From an uncultured Bacteroidales bacterium (lineage in GTDB: Bacteria; Bacteroidota; Bacteroidia; Bacteroidales; UBA932): DNA of 62,500 bases. The translations under genes were made by a program, and so were the position numbers. Where the stretch lies: the NCBI GenBank assembly GCA_946410455.1, contig CAMKAJ010000012.1, positions 1-62,500 of the forward strand, written 5' to 3'. Shown piece after piece: positions 32,179 through 41,819 of the stretch. How positions within the stretch are numbered: position 1 is the stretch's first letter; each line of letters begins with the position of its first letter. The notes beneath the pieces are model-generated. The model saw nothing but the letters and a program-made list of their open reading frames with translations. It made no database searches and had not been told where the DNA came from.

Positions 32179-34278
32179 CTAGAAGAAGCGGGCCTTGTTG
32201 TCCACAACCTCGTCGTACTCCATCATGGTAGGCATTACCCTCTGGGAGCCGTACTGAGCCTTCTGTGTATCCTCGTTTGCAGCATCTTCTGCAGTGAAGA
32301 AAGAAGCCGTCTGACGATTGGCAACGGTAAATACATACACGCAACTCTGTCCTGCAACAGGACCGCAAAGCTGTGCCTCGGGAGCCACGGAAGCGGCACC
32401 TACAAGGGCGGGCTCAAGATAAGAACGGCCCATAGAAGCGAAGGAAATCTCCTCGCGCTGGTTGCGTCCGACCTTCAGCTCCTCTGCCACCTGATCCAGA
32501 GTGGTCATACCCTCGATACGGGCAGCGACCTTGGCCTTGGTAACCTCCTGGAGCTTCTGGGTCTTGAGAGTCTCATGAATGGAGGAAGCAACATCTTTTA
32601 CGTCCTTGTAACCCTCCTCGCGGATGTCTTTGAGGGCCACAACGAAGAAGAAGTTGTTGTTGACGGTGATGATGTTGGACGCCTTACCCTTCTTGTTGTC
32701 GTAAACCCAGCGGGTAATTTCCTTGGCCTGGCTCACGGAACCGTAGTTGGCGGTAGCCTCGGTAACGTTGTTCATGGTGTGGGAATATACACCGGTGGAA
32801 TCCACTGCCTTCTTGTATCCCTCAAGGGTACCTGCTGCGATTGTAGCAAAACGGTTAGCCTGTGAATAGAAATCGTTGAAGGTCTCCTTGCTGGCCAGAG
32901 CGGTCTTCTCGAGCACTGCAACCTGCTTCTTTGCGATGGGCTTGCTGCGCTTGGTCACCACAACCACGTGGGTGCCGTACTGAGTGTTGAGCACGAAAGG
33001 CTTGCCCACCTCTGCGGTGATTGCGGGCTCGAACCCGGGGATGATGTAGTTCTGGGTAAACCATCCGAGGTTGCCGAGCTCTCCCTCGTCGGCAGAATTC
33101 TGATCTACAGAATAAAGCGCAACAAGGTTGCTGAAGTTGGTACCCCTGGCAGAAGCTACCTTGCAGAGGCTGTCGGCCTGATGCTTGGCGTTTGCTCCCT
33201 GCAGGAGGATATGCTTCACATACACGGAGTCAGGAACATTGGCGGAAGCCATAACCCTCACGCTGCGGAAGACATTGCCGCTCTTGTAAACAGGAGATGC
33301 TCCCTGGGCGCCGCTGAACACGAACTCGTCTATATCAGAAGACATGTTGTTGGCAAGCTCGCCCTTCTTGTACCAATGCTCGGAATATGAGCGCTCGGAG
33401 TTCTTGAGAAGGAAAGCCTTGAGGTTGGTTGCGGTGTCGAAGTCCTCAACCACTGCGTTGATATCATCGCTGGTCTTCTGGATGTCTGCGGCGGAAGGTA
33501 CTACCTCGTAAACCACATACTCGATGTCGCGGCCTGCGTCCTGCTTGTAGTTCTCCTTGTGGGCCTTGTAATAAGCACGCACCTCTGCGCTGCTCACGGT
33601 CACGGTGCTATCGCTGTAGTCGAAGGGCACCATTACGTAGTCTACATCGAAGGTGGTGTTGTGCTCAGCGATAGCCTGCTTTGCAAACAACTCGGGCTGA
33701 ATGTAGGAGTTGTTGTAAAGGGCAGCATACTTGTCGTAATACTTCTGTACCATCACAGCATTCTGCAGATAGTTCCAGAAAGTGCGCAGGCGGCCGCTGC
33801 CGTCGGCAGGCACCTGATTTTGCACAAAGTCACGCAGTATGTCTGCAGAATATGCACCGGTCTCGTCTGCAAATGCAGGGTTGTTTGCCAGCACAGGAGA
33901 GATGGCGTTACCGGTAGTGAGGTCAACGATCTCTTCCTCTCCGACGCGGATACCCGCATTTTTTGCATTCTTTACGAACACGTACCTGTCAAGATAATCC
34001 TGCCAGGCAGCGGCGCGAATCTGCTGCTGGCTCTGCTCGTTCTGCACGGAAGAGCCGGTAGCTATCTGGTGAATAGTGGTGAATTTGTCGACGTTTTCCT
34101 GGAAATCGGTATAAGAAATGCTCTTACCTGCCATCTTACCTACGTCGTACTTGGAAGACATAGAATGCAGGGCAGACTCCAGTGTATTGGGGTCGATAAT
34201 AAATGACAGAAGGGCCAGGGCGATGATAATGGATATCGCCAGACCGAACTTAACGCGAATGTTTTGAAGAACCGCCAT
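32179..34278 (-). CDS. Peptidyl-prolyl isomerase, SurA/PpiD-like, membrane-anchored
   Basis: A 699-residue folding factor. One membrane helix near the N-terminus (FGLAISIIIALALLSFII) anchors it with the bulk in the periplasm. A SurA_N-type chaperone region follows (TDFQENVDKFTTIHQ onward), then a parvulin domain around residues 345-450 (VYVKHILLQGANAKHQADSLCKVA, SADEGELGNLGWFTQNYIIPGFE) and a second, less conserved one. It helps outer-membrane proteins fold. The ATG at 34278 (MAVLQNIRVKFG) is chosen over the longer frame to 34353, which runs into lptC. It is the last gene of the coaX-barrel-TPR-lptC operon. Confidence 0.92.
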   Translation of the reverse strand: MAVLQNIRVKFGLAISIIIALALLSFIIDPNTLESALHSMSSKYDVGKMAGKSISYTDFQENVDKFTTIHQIATGSSVQNEQSQQQIRAAAWQDYLDRYVFVKNAKNAGIRVGEEEIVDLTTGNAISPVLANNPAFADETGAYSADILRDFVQNQVPADGSGRLRTFWNYLQNAVMVQKYYDKYAALYNNSYIQPELFAKQAIAEHNTTFDVDYVMVPFDYSDSTVTVSSAEVRAYYKAHKENYKQDAGRDIEYVVYEVVPSAADIQKTSDDINAVVEDFDTATNLKAFLLKNSERSYSEHWYKKGELANNMSSDIDEFVFSGAQGASPVYKSGNVFRSVRVMASANVPDSVYVKHILLQGANAKHQADSLCKVASARGTNFSNLVALYSVDQNSADEGELGNLGWFTQNYIIPGFEPAITAEVGKPFVLNTQYGTHVVVVTKRSKPIAKKQVAVLEKTALASKETFNDFYSQANRFATIAAGTLEGYKKAVDSTGVYSHTMNNVTEATANYGSVSQAKEITRWVYDNKKGKASNIITVNNNFFFVVALKDIREEGYKDVKDVASSIHETLKTQKLQEVTKAKVAARIEGMTTLDQVAEELKVGRNQREEISFASMGRSYLEPALVGAASVAPEAQLCGPVAGQSCVYVFTVANRQTASFFTAEDAANEDTQKAQYGSQRVMPTMMEYDEVVDNKARFF

Positions 34279-34327
34279 TGTGTTATTATTTTTATTTTTT
34301 CTATTTCTAATGTAATGGGCCGCGAAA

Positions 34328-34963
34328 TTACAAATTTTTTGGGAAAGCACCAATAAAATTCACAGAATCAATCACTACAAGGGTCGAATCCTGGGCCGTG
34401 ACTCCATAACTGTTGAACGGTTTATGCAGGATTGCATTACGGGCATGGTCGTCGGAACGCATGCCGTAACCCTGCATAAGGCCATCCGGAGAATACATCT
34501 TGACGTAGCAGTCGGTGTAGATTTCTTTCTTTGTCTCGTCCCAGTAGATAGTGTCGGTTTCCATGGTCTCGCGCTTTAGTACATTGTGTATCATCACGTT
34601 ACCAAAGGCAGACCAAATATCGTCCGTCTTTCCGGTCTTATCTACCCGGTGATGCGCCTGGTCAGAAAAAATCAAGCTTTCGAGCAAACCATCGTCGGTA
34701 TAAGCATAGACCGAAAGACCCTTGGGAAACACGTCCGTCTTGATGGTGTCGCTATCGAATGTCTGCATCAGAGGCGCCTCAATGCGCATTTCTACCTTTC
34801 CGTTCTTGGTCTGCACGGAGAACATATTCTCTATCGTCTGCACAGGTGTCTGGGAAAGGTCTATAGATTCCGCCTCCGCAATCTGGTCGCCACAAGAAAC
34901 CACAACGCTGGCAAGCGCAAAAACGCTTGCCAGCATAGCGATGTATTCTGTTTTGTGCCTCAA
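34328..34963 (-). CDS. lptC: LPS export periplasmic protein LptC
   Basis: A 211-residue protein with an N-terminal signal ending VVVSCGDQ, a lipobox-like site. The body is the LptC beta-jellyroll: LSQTPVQTIENMFSVQTKNGKVEMRIEAPLM and later DIWSAFGNVMIHNVLKRETMETDTIYWDE, the pattern of Bacteroidota LptC. It links the LptB2FG transporter in the inner membrane to the LptA bridge. Being a lipoprotein instead of a single-pass membrane protein is common in this phylum. The stop of the TPR gene lies 4 nt upstream, and the ppiD-like gene follows. Confidence 0.92.
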   Translation of the reverse strand: MRHKTEYIAMLASVFALASVVVSCGDQIAEAESIDLSQTPVQTIENMFSVQTKNGKVEMRIEAPLMQTFDSDTIKTDVFPKGLSVYAYTDDGLLESLIFSDQAHHRVDKTGKTDDIWSAFGNVMIHNVLKRETMETDTIYWDETKKEIYTDCYVKMYSPDGLMQGYGMRSDDHARNAILHKPFNSYGVTAQDSTLVVIDSVNFIGAFPKNL

Positions 34964-34967
34964 GTCG

Positions 34968-36299
34968 CTACTTGACAGTACGCACCGTGGTGGTAGCCCT
35001 CATGCCGCCGCACACGACGGTATAAGAATCACCATTGGTGACATTATACATAAAGGCGTCCGCTGCCGGCGGGAAGTACTTGCTGTACTGGCCGATATAA
35101 TGGTTGGCGTCGTCGGTCAGGCCAGGATCGGCGGCCTTGGCCTTGTTCATATAATCGCAAGCCACCCAGTAAGGAGCGCGACGGGCAATTTCGTCGCCTC
35201 CGCAAGTGGTTGAACCCCAGATGGTTCCTATAAGGAGATAGGCCTTTCCGGCAAGATTCTCATCCATAGAAGGAACCTTTGATGCGGCCTCGTATGCTGC
35301 TGCAGAACGGCCGTTCTTGAAGCAGTAAAGCGCAAGCTCGTAGTTGTAGGATGCGTCCGCAGTGACGTCGGAATCCTCACGGTCGATAGCCTCGTTGAGA
35401 TACTTTACAGCATCGTTCACATTACCCTTGGAGGAGTGCAGCTTGTACAGGTAGTAAGCAGCGTCTGCAGACGGCTCCTGTGAGTACATGGTGGTAACGG
35501 CGTTAAGGAAGAGGTCGTTATCGTTGCAATCCTCGGCAAGGCTGAGCATCTTCACGATATTCTTGGCAAGGGCCAGGTCGTTGGGTGCTGCATCGTAGCG
35601 GGGACCAAAGAGCGCGAGCAGGTCGTCGCAGCTTGCTACCTTGCTGGAAATGAAGAGGTTCTCGATATTCGTACGGAAGTCTTCTATCTGCTTCTTCTCA
35701 ATATCAGAAGAAGGAGTGATACTCTCGAGCATGCCAAGATTGCGCTGATAGAGGTTGAGCACATCCTCGGTACCGAGCTGGCCTGCACCGTAAAGGTCAA
35801 CGGCCACTTTGAAGTCGTTGAACAGCACGGAAGCCTTTGTCTTCTCGCCGTTGGATGATATAACACCTTCGTAGATATCGTAAACCCGTTTTGCATCGTT
35901 CTTGATATACTTTGCTGCATAGCTTGCCTTATTGTTCAGGGCAGTAGCGGCATACTTAGGATAATACTGTGCCCTAAGATCCTGGAGGGTAAGCAGGGTA
36001 TCTACCAAAGACTCCACCATGATGGGGTTCTTGGAATTCTTGGCAATAAGCCTGGACACCAGGTCGGAACCATGGATAAGCAGGTTCTGGCTGCAGCTGG
36101 GAGGGCATATACTGAAAGCCTTGCGCCAGTTGGGCGTGGCATCGTCGTAATTCTTCTGCTTGTAATACTCCGTGTAATAGGAGAGATACTTCACACACTC
36201 ATCGGCATTAGGGCCGTACTTGCTCATATCCTGCGCACCAACACGTGCACCGGAGAGAAGAAGAGCGAAACTCAATGCTGCTAACAATACTTTTTTCAT
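34968..36299 (-). CDS. Secreted tetratricopeptide-repeat protein
   Basis: A 443-residue exported protein (signal ending GARVGAQ). After it, paired helices with TPR character run through the chain: CVKYLSYYTEYYKQKNYDDATPNW, AYYLYKLHSSKGNVNDAVKYL, and ALYCFKNGRSAAAYEAASKVP. It resembles TPR proteins found beside lptC in other Bacteroidales, where an envelope-assembly role is suspected but unproven. It is separated from lptC by 4 nt and from the upstream barrel gene by 18 nt. Confidence 0.82.
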   Translation of the reverse strand: MKKVLLAALSFALLLSGARVGAQDMSKYGPNADECVKYLSYYTEYYKQKNYDDATPNWRKAFSICPPSCSQNLLIHGSDLVSRLIAKNSKNPIMVESLVDTLLTLQDLRAQYYPKYAATALNNKASYAAKYIKNDAKRVYDIYEGVISSNGEKTKASVLFNDFKVAVDLYGAGQLGTEDVLNLYQRNLGMLESITPSSDIEKKQIEDFRTNIENLFISSKVASCDDLLALFGPRYDAAPNDLALAKNIVKMLSLAEDCNDNDLFLNAVTTMYSQEPSADAAYYLYKLHSSKGNVNDAVKYLNEAIDREDSDVTADASYNYELALYCFKNGRSAAAYEAASKVPSMDENLAGKAYLLIGTIWGSTTCGGDEIARRAPYWVACDYMNKAKAADPGLTDDANHYIGQYSKYFPPAADAFMYNVTNGDSYTVVCGGMRATTTVRTVK

Positions 36300-36317
36300 A
36301 TATCTCTAAATTAACTG

Positions 36318-37646
36318 TTAATCGTACCTGTTTTGCACAAACCAAATATCGAACAAATTGAATCCCAACGAGAAATTGAAGTAGGTCTCACGGACTAAAT
36401 TGTTCTTTACAGAGCCTCTCTGTCCAAAATCCATACCAATGGTAATGCCGTTATAGAAACGGAACACGGGCAGCGTGGCTCCTATAGTGATTCCGTAAGC
36501 ATATACGGGAGAATCGTCTATAGAGAAATAATCGTTCTTCCAATATGCTCCGGCGCGATAGGCTATCTTTTTATGGTAGTAACGGATATCGCTTCTGTTG
36601 GGAACATACTCAAATCCGATTCTGTAAGACTCCGAGAGGGCGGAGTGGAACATCGAGCGGCCGACTCCTGCGCTGGCATTTCCCATCATTCCTTCTCTGG
36701 TGTCTATCCCGGAATTGCGCCAGTCTGAGCGTGTATAATCGAATTCAGCCATTAATTTGTCGGCATAGCGGAAGCTTATTCCCGCACCGATTTCGCTGGC
36801 AAGATATACATCTCCGGGGGCTCCGGAACGATAGTAGAGGGTATCGGAAGCCGCTGTTCCGGTAGAATAACGGTAGCTCTCAATATTGCCGCTGAGCTGT
36901 GCCTTTGTCTTGTAAGTAGCACCTAAAGTAAGTGAGCTCTTGGGCCCGAGAGGCTGCTCGTACTGTAGTCCGAATTTAGCGGCGGGAGCAGTAAGCCTAA
37001 GTATATGGCCGTTGGATGCTCCGTTGTAAGATGCGTTAGAGAACGACTCCAGGAAGGTCTTTTCTATCTTTCCGAAGTGATATCTGACCTCGGCTCCCAG
37101 CGAAAGCCTGCGCCAGAATGTAACTCCGGCAGCAGCAAACACTTGATATAAACTACCACTGCCTGCTGCATTGTAGGAAACATTGCCAGTGCGGCCTATG
37201 ATATCCTCGTCCCTTACCAAGTATCCGTAGCCGTAACCCGTGTCACTGTAAGGCATTATTCCGAGCATCATGGCTGACGACTTCCAGATAGGGAAAGACA
37301 TAATGATGTTTCCAATGTTCATGGTGTTGGAGGCCGAACGCATATCTCCTTGCCGGAAAATCTTATTGTCTTCGTACAACGAAAAATCTACCATGAACGC
37401 AAGGGAATCGCGTGCCGTAACAGATGCAGGATTAAGAGGATTAAGGAAGCGATGGCTCCTGGAGGCTATTCCTACACCACCCATGGATTTGTTGTATGCG
37501 GTTCCGGGAGACGCCAGGTCGCCTACTCCATATACGGAATACGGGGTATAACTGCCGAAGGTCTGGGCATTTGCACCCAAACCGGCACTGCACAGCAGAA
37601 CTGCCGCCAGCAACAAACTACTGAATATTCTTCTTGACATACTCAT
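36318..37646 (-). CDS. Outer-membrane beta-barrel protein, FadL/OmpP1-like
   Basis: A 442-residue protein with a signal peptide ending LGANAQ. It begins YTPYSVYGVGDLASPGTAYNKSMGGVGIA, the start typical of Bacteroidota OmpP1/FadL-like barrels, and shows alternating-residue strands to the end. Transport of hydrophobic compounds is the known role of the family; ligand here unknown. The reading frame overlaps the end of coaX by 29 bp; a second ATG at 37640 would reduce this by 6 bp. It belongs to the coaX-to-ppiD operon, next to lptC and a TPR protein, so it may have an envelope role. Confidence 0.82.
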   Translation of the reverse strand: MSMSRRIFSSLLLAAVLLCSAGLGANAQTFGSYTPYSVYGVGDLASPGTAYNKSMGGVGIASRSHRFLNPLNPASVTARDSLAFMVDFSLYEDNKIFRQGDMRSASNTMNIGNIIMSFPIWKSSAMMLGIMPYSDTGYGYGYLVRDEDIIGRTGNVSYNAAGSGSLYQVFAAAGVTFWRRLSLGAEVRYHFGKIEKTFLESFSNASYNGASNGHILRLTAPAAKFGLQYEQPLGPKSSLTLGATYKTKAQLSGNIESYRYSTGTAASDTLYYRSGAPGDVYLASEIGAGISFRYADKLMAEFDYTRSDWRNSGIDTREGMMGNASAGVGRSMFHSALSESYRIGFEYVPNRSDIRYYHKKIAYRAGAYWKNDYFSIDDSPVYAYGITIGATLPVFRFYNGITIGMDFGQRGSVKNNLVRETYFNFSLGFNLFDIWFVQNRYD

Positions 37647-38346
37647 CAGTAATTATCGCCAACCCCAGTAATCCAAGGTTACAAACTACAAATATCGAGT
37701 TTTTCATCCGCTTGGCAAAATAAATTGCATCACCACCGGTGAAAATCACTACGTTTTCTGGGTTTGAGCGTATATACCCGTCTATTTCAAACATTATACC
37801 CGAAATGATTCCCGACTCGATGGAACTTTGCACAGAGTTGCCGGGAAACACCACATCCTCAGGGGTATCTACCAGCGGAAGGGCCCTGGAATAACGGTTG
37901 AGGGCCTTGAAGCGGGTACGGCAGCCTACGGAAATATTACCTCCGTTGTAACGGCCGCTGGCATCCAGATAATCCACGGTGAGGGTAGTTCCAAGGTCGA
38001 AAACCGTGCAGGACTTACCCTTGAACATGTGCCTTGCAGCCACCAGCGAGGCTCCCCGGTCGTAACTAAGATAATCGGGAATACCGTAGCTGGAAAGCAT
38101 ATCTGGATGAGAAGGATCCATTACCAGAAGGTACTGGCAGTACTTTTTGAGAGTATCCTGTTCTTCCTGGCTTAAATCCCTTACGGACACAACCGCCATC
38201 ACCAAGGGTAATTGCTTATCGGCCAGGGATATAATAAAATCCAGGACCTTTTCTCCCTGATAACGCACAGTACGGCCCAGGACGGCTCCTTCCGCCCAGG
38301 CTGCCTTGACTGCAGTGTTTCCTATTTCTACTAAAAGGTTTACCAC
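37618..38346 (-). CDS. coaX: Type III pantothenate kinase
   Basis: A 242-residue CoaX. It phosphorylates pantothenate, the first step of coenzyme A synthesis. N-terminal VNLLVEIGNTAVKAAW is the phosphate-binding loop (usually DIGNT; here Glu replaces the Asp), then SYGIPDYLSYDRGASLVAARH, the central VFDLGTTLTVDYLD and IFTGGDAIYFAKRM. The start is a GTG at 38346. First gene of the envelope operon, with an exact -7 element at 38366-38373 on the minus strand. Confidence 0.94.
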   Translation of the reverse strand: MVNLLVEIGNTAVKAAWAEGAVLGRTVRYQGEKVLDFIISLADKQLPLVMAVVSVRDLSQEEQDTLKKYCQYLLVMDPSHPDMLSSYGIPDYLSYDRGASLVAARHMFKGKSCTVFDLGTTLTVDYLDASGRYNGGNISVGCRTRFKALNRYSRALPLVDTPEDVVFPGNSVQSSIESGIISGIMFEIDGYIRSNPENVVIFTGGDAIYFAKRMKNSIFVVCNLGLLGLAIITDEYVKKNIQ

Positions 38347-38365
38347 TTCAAAAACGCATGAATTG

Positions 38366-38373
38366 CAAAGTTA
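38366..38373 (-). promoter_or_regulatory. -7 promoter element for coaX and the envelope operon
   Basis: Minus-strand TAACTTTG matches TAnnTTTG exactly, 19 nt before the coaX GTG. It lies in the short gap between mfd and coaX, both on the minus strand. Confidence 0.6.
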
Positions 38374-38383
38374 AGTATTTTTT

Positions 38384-41300
38384 TTATTCTAACTTACCAA
38401 GAATCTCACGGGCTTTTTTAAGCGACTCCACTTTGCGGGTTATTATCTTGAGTCTTCCCTCGCTTTGTTTTAGCTCCAGATTACACGTGCCGGCGTTTAT
38501 CTTGTCCAGTATCCTGGCAAATATTTCTGAGCGGAAATATGGAGACATTTGGTTGGAAATAAAGAACGCTATAAACATTCCGTTCTTTACGATAACCTTC
38601 TCGAATCCGAGCCTGGCCCCGGTGTTCCTTATCTTCACAACCTCAAAAAGATTCTCTATCTCGGCAGTCATCTTGCCGAAGCGGTCTTGCAGATGGGTAG
38701 CAAAGAGGTCTATCTCTTTATCGCTCTGCATAGAATCCAATTGCTTGTAGATGCGGATTTTCTCTGCCGTTATATCTATGTAGTCGTCCGGAATCATTGC
38801 GGGCTGGTCTGTTTCTACCGTACAATCTGTAGAATAACTACCAGCATCACCACGGCGCACTATTCCAGTTTCTACACCCAACTCCTCCATAGCCTCCGAG
38901 AGTATCTTTTGATATGTTTCGAAGCCCATATCCATAATGAATCCACTCTGCTCTGCGCCTAAAAGATTGCCGGCGCCCCGGATATCAAGGTCTTGCATCG
39001 CAATATTAAAGCCGCTTCCCAGGTCGCTGAATTCTTCTATTGCCTTGAGGCGGCGACGGGCGTCGTCGGTAAGGGTTGTGAGCGGCGGAACTATCAGGTA
39101 ACAGAAGGCCTTGCGGTTAGAGCGCCCTACTCGGCCGCGTAACTGATGAAGATCGCTCAATCCTATATTCTGGGCCTGGTTTATTATGATAGTGTTGGCA
39201 TTGGGTATATCCAGTCCGTTTTCTATAATAGTGGTGCACAGGAGCATGTCGTAGTCTCCGCGCATAAACTCAAGCATCCTGTTTTCCAGGGTTTTAGCCT
39301 CCATCTGCCCGTGCGCTACACAGATTTTCATATCCGGTACCAGACGGTGCAGAATCTCATAGATAGCAGGTAGTTCTTCCACTTTGTTATGAAGAAAGAA
39401 TATCTGGCCGTTGCGCTTGAGTTCGTAATTTACGATACTCTTTATTTCGTCTTTATCGAAGAGTATTATCTCTGTTTGGACAGGTATGCGGTTGGAGGGT
39501 GCAGTATTAATGATGCTGAGATCCCTGGCACCCAGCAGTGAGAACTGGAGAGTACGCGGAATAGGCGTTGCAGTGAGGGTAAGAGTATCTACTCCTGTTC
39601 TCATCTGACGCAGCTTTTCCTTGGCAGACACACCGAATTTCTGCTCTTCATCTATTATCAGAAGACCAAGGTCTTTGAAAACGAAGCTGTCGGATAGTAT
39701 CTTATGGGTTCCTATCAGTATATCTATCTGTCCGGATTCCAAGCGTTTACGTATATCGTTCAGCTCTTTGGTGCTGCGCAGTCGGCTCACATAATCTATA
39801 TTGCACGGAAGGTCCTTCAGTCTCTCAGAGAAGGTATTGAAGTGCTGGAGGGCAAGAATTGTTGTAGGCACGAGTACCGCTGTCTGCTTACCGTCGGCCG
39901 CCGCTTTGAAGGCTGCTCGGATAGCAATTTCTGTTTTTCCGAATCCTACATCTCCACAAATCAGGCGGTCCATAGGACAGGTGCCCTCCATATCGCGCTT
40001 TACTGCCTTTGACGCTAATTCCTGGTCGGGAGTATCTTCGTACATAAAAGAAGATTCCAACTCTTCTTGAAGATAAGAATCGGGAGAAAAAGCATAAGCT
40101 GTGGAGGCCTTACGCTTGGCATAAAGCTGGATAAGATCCTTTGCAATGTCTTTAACCTTGGATTTAGCGTTGTTCTTAAGGGTAATCCAGGTTTTAGAAC
40201 CAAGCTTGTTTATCCTTGGGGCCTCCCCGTCACGAGAACGGAAGCGAGAAATTTTATGAAGGGCATGAACAGAAACAAAAACAACATCTCCGTCGCGGTA
40301 AGTAAGTTTTACAACCTCCTTCATACGGCCAAAGTCATCCCTCATCCTTACCAGACCGCCAAACACTCCTACTCCGTGATCTATATGTACTATATAGTCT
40401 CCTATATTGAAAGAGTTGAGGTCGTTGATAGTCAGCTGCTCTGTCTTCTCTACACTCCTGCGTATGCTTACACGGTGGAAGCGCTCAAAAATCTCATGGT
40501 CGGAATAACAACAGACTTTTTCTTCTTTATCTATGAAGCCATTGTGGATATTCTTTCCTTTTACGAATTCCGGAAGAGGGCATCCGCTCTGATAAAGGAT
40601 TGACTGGATTCTATTCAGCTGAGTTTCCTTATCTCCATAAATGAATACCTTATAACCGTTATCTGTCTTGGTTTTTATATCTTCACAGAGCAGCTCGAAG
40701 TTTTTATTAAATACTGGCTGGGGGCAGATATTGAATTCTATAGTATCTGAATTCTGCCTTGACAGTGGAGTGTCTATATATACCTTATTGTATCTATCAG
40801 TCAGATTAAATAACTCCTTGTCTTTATACATATCAGATGAGTCCAGCCAGAGCTGGGTACTCTGCGGAAGAATCTCCAGAATATTCTGTCCTTCTTCTGA
40901 CCCTTTGGATATTATATCAGAAATAATCTCCGCTTTATCTGTTTTACTTACAGATAGTTGGGTATTACAATCGAAGATATGTATACTCTCAACCTCGTTT
41001 CCCCAGAAAGAAATACGATAAGGATTGCTTTGGGAGAAAGAGAAAATATCAACTATAGAACCTCGTATAGCAAATTGCCCTGGAGCAGAAACAAAATCTA
41101 CCTTCTCAAAACCCTTGGTTATAAGTTGCTCCTTTAAACTATCATGAGACAGGTTATCCTCATTTTTTATTACAAGAGAAAAATCACTGATATTTTTACC
41201 GCTTGGAAGCAACTCTTCCAGAGCCTCAGGATAAGTTACTATTATAAGGAGGGAATCATCACTGTTGAGTATTCTTTCTACGGCAGATGTGCGCTGTACT

Positions 41301-41569
41301 CCAAGAGAAGATTTATAATTACTCTTTTCTATACTCTTTCCGGATGATGGAAGAAAGAAAACCTTATCACCTTCTACTAATCCATAAAGGTCAGCAGCAC
41401 AATACTCTGCAGCCTCCTGATTAGGTAAAATAATGAAATGCAGTCCTTTATCTGCTATTTGACTAAGAATGAACCACCTTGCGGATAAAAATAGCGACCC
41501 GCAGAATACTTCCTTACACGTTTGTATTCTACTTCTCAGAAGCGAGGTGGCTTTACTGTTAATCACCAT
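38384..41569 (-). CDS. mfd: Transcription-repair coupling factor Mfd
   Basis: A 1061-residue Mfd, somewhat shorter than the 1148-residue E. coli protein. UvrB-like domains 1-3 come first, then the RNA polymerase-interacting CarD-like domain (IGDYIVHIDHGVGVFGGLVR), the RecG-like motor with Walker A GDVGFGKTEIAIR and DEEQ box (LLIIDEEQKFG), the TRG motif region and the C-terminal regulatory D7 domain. It removes polymerase stalled at lesions and recruits UvrA. Codon use is visibly A/T-richer than in genes of the PUL or the mutS operon. Transcribed away from ruvB across an 81% A+T gap. Confidence 0.97.
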   Translation of the reverse strand: MVINSKATSLLRSRIQTCKEVFCGSLFLSARWFILSQIADKGLHFIILPNQEAAEYCAADLYGLVEGDKVFFLPSSGKSIEKSNYKSSLGVQRTSAVERILNSDDSLLIIVTYPEALEELLPSGKNISDFSLVIKNEDNLSHDSLKEQLITKGFEKVDFVSAPGQFAIRGSIVDIFSFSQSNPYRISFWGNEVESIHIFDCNTQLSVSKTDKAEIISDIISKGSEEGQNILEILPQSTQLWLDSSDMYKDKELFNLTDRYNKVYIDTPLSRQNSDTIEFNICPQPVFNKNFELLCEDIKTKTDNGYKVFIYGDKETQLNRIQSILYQSGCPLPEFVKGKNIHNGFIDKEEKVCCYSDHEIFERFHRVSIRRSVEKTEQLTINDLNSFNIGDYIVHIDHGVGVFGGLVRMRDDFGRMKEVVKLTYRDGDVVFVSVHALHKISRFRSRDGEAPRINKLGSKTWITLKNNAKSKVKDIAKDLIQLYAKRKASTAYAFSPDSYLQEELESSFMYEDTPDQELASKAVKRDMEGTCPMDRLICGDVGFGKTEIAIRAAFKAAADGKQTAVLVPTTILALQHFNTFSERLKDLPCNIDYVSRLRSTKELNDIRKRLESGQIDILIGTHKILSDSFVFKDLGLLIIDEEQKFGVSAKEKLRQMRTGVDTLTLTATPIPRTLQFSLLGARDLSIINTAPSNRIPVQTEIILFDKDEIKSIVNYELKRNGQIFFLHNKVEELPAIYEILHRLVPDMKICVAHGQMEAKTLENRMLEFMRGDYDMLLCTTIIENGLDIPNANTIIINQAQNIGLSDLHQLRGRVGRSNRKAFCYLIVPPLTTLTDDARRRLKAIEEFSDLGSGFNIAMQDLDIRGAGNLLGAEQSGFIMDMGFETYQKILSEAMEELGVETGIVRRGDAGSYSTDCTVETDQPAMIPDDYIDITAEKIRIYKQLDSMQSDKEIDLFATHLQDRFGKMTAEIENLFEVVKIRNTGARLGFEKVIVKNGMFIAFFISNQMSPYFRSEIFARILDKINAGTCNLELKQSEGRLKIITRKVESLKKAREILGKLE

Positions 41570-41819
41570 CTATTATTGTTTATAAATCTGTTGAAAACCT
41601 TGTTTATTTTCTTGTTATTATCTGTTTTATTTCCGTCTGATTAGGTTATAAACCTTTTAATAACAACGTGATTTACTGGTTTTTCAACACTTTTTAATTT
41701 TATAAAATAATGATTTATAATTATTTATAGTAGTTATTAACAAATAAACAATATATAACAAAAACATCAAATTATAAATTAAAAAGAACTATATTTGTAA
41801 TTGTAAAGATATAGACGAG
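41570..41819. other. A+T-rich divergent gap, candidate replication origin
   Basis: I count 48 G or C in these 250 bp (19%). It contains three 9-mers of the form TTWTNAACA, resembling DnaA boxes: TGTTGAAAA at 41589-41597 (minus TTTTCAACA), TTTTCAACA at 41681-41689 and TTATTAACA at 41734-41742. There is also an imperfect palindrome GGTTATAAACC at 41644-41654 and a nearly pure A/T tract at 41690-41790. Genes on both sides mostly point away. Origin function is an inference. Confidence 0.4.
41790..41797 (+). promoter_or_regulatory. -7 promoter element for ruvB
   Basis: TATATTTG matches TAnnTTTG exactly, 22 nt before the ruvB ATG. Confidence 0.6.
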
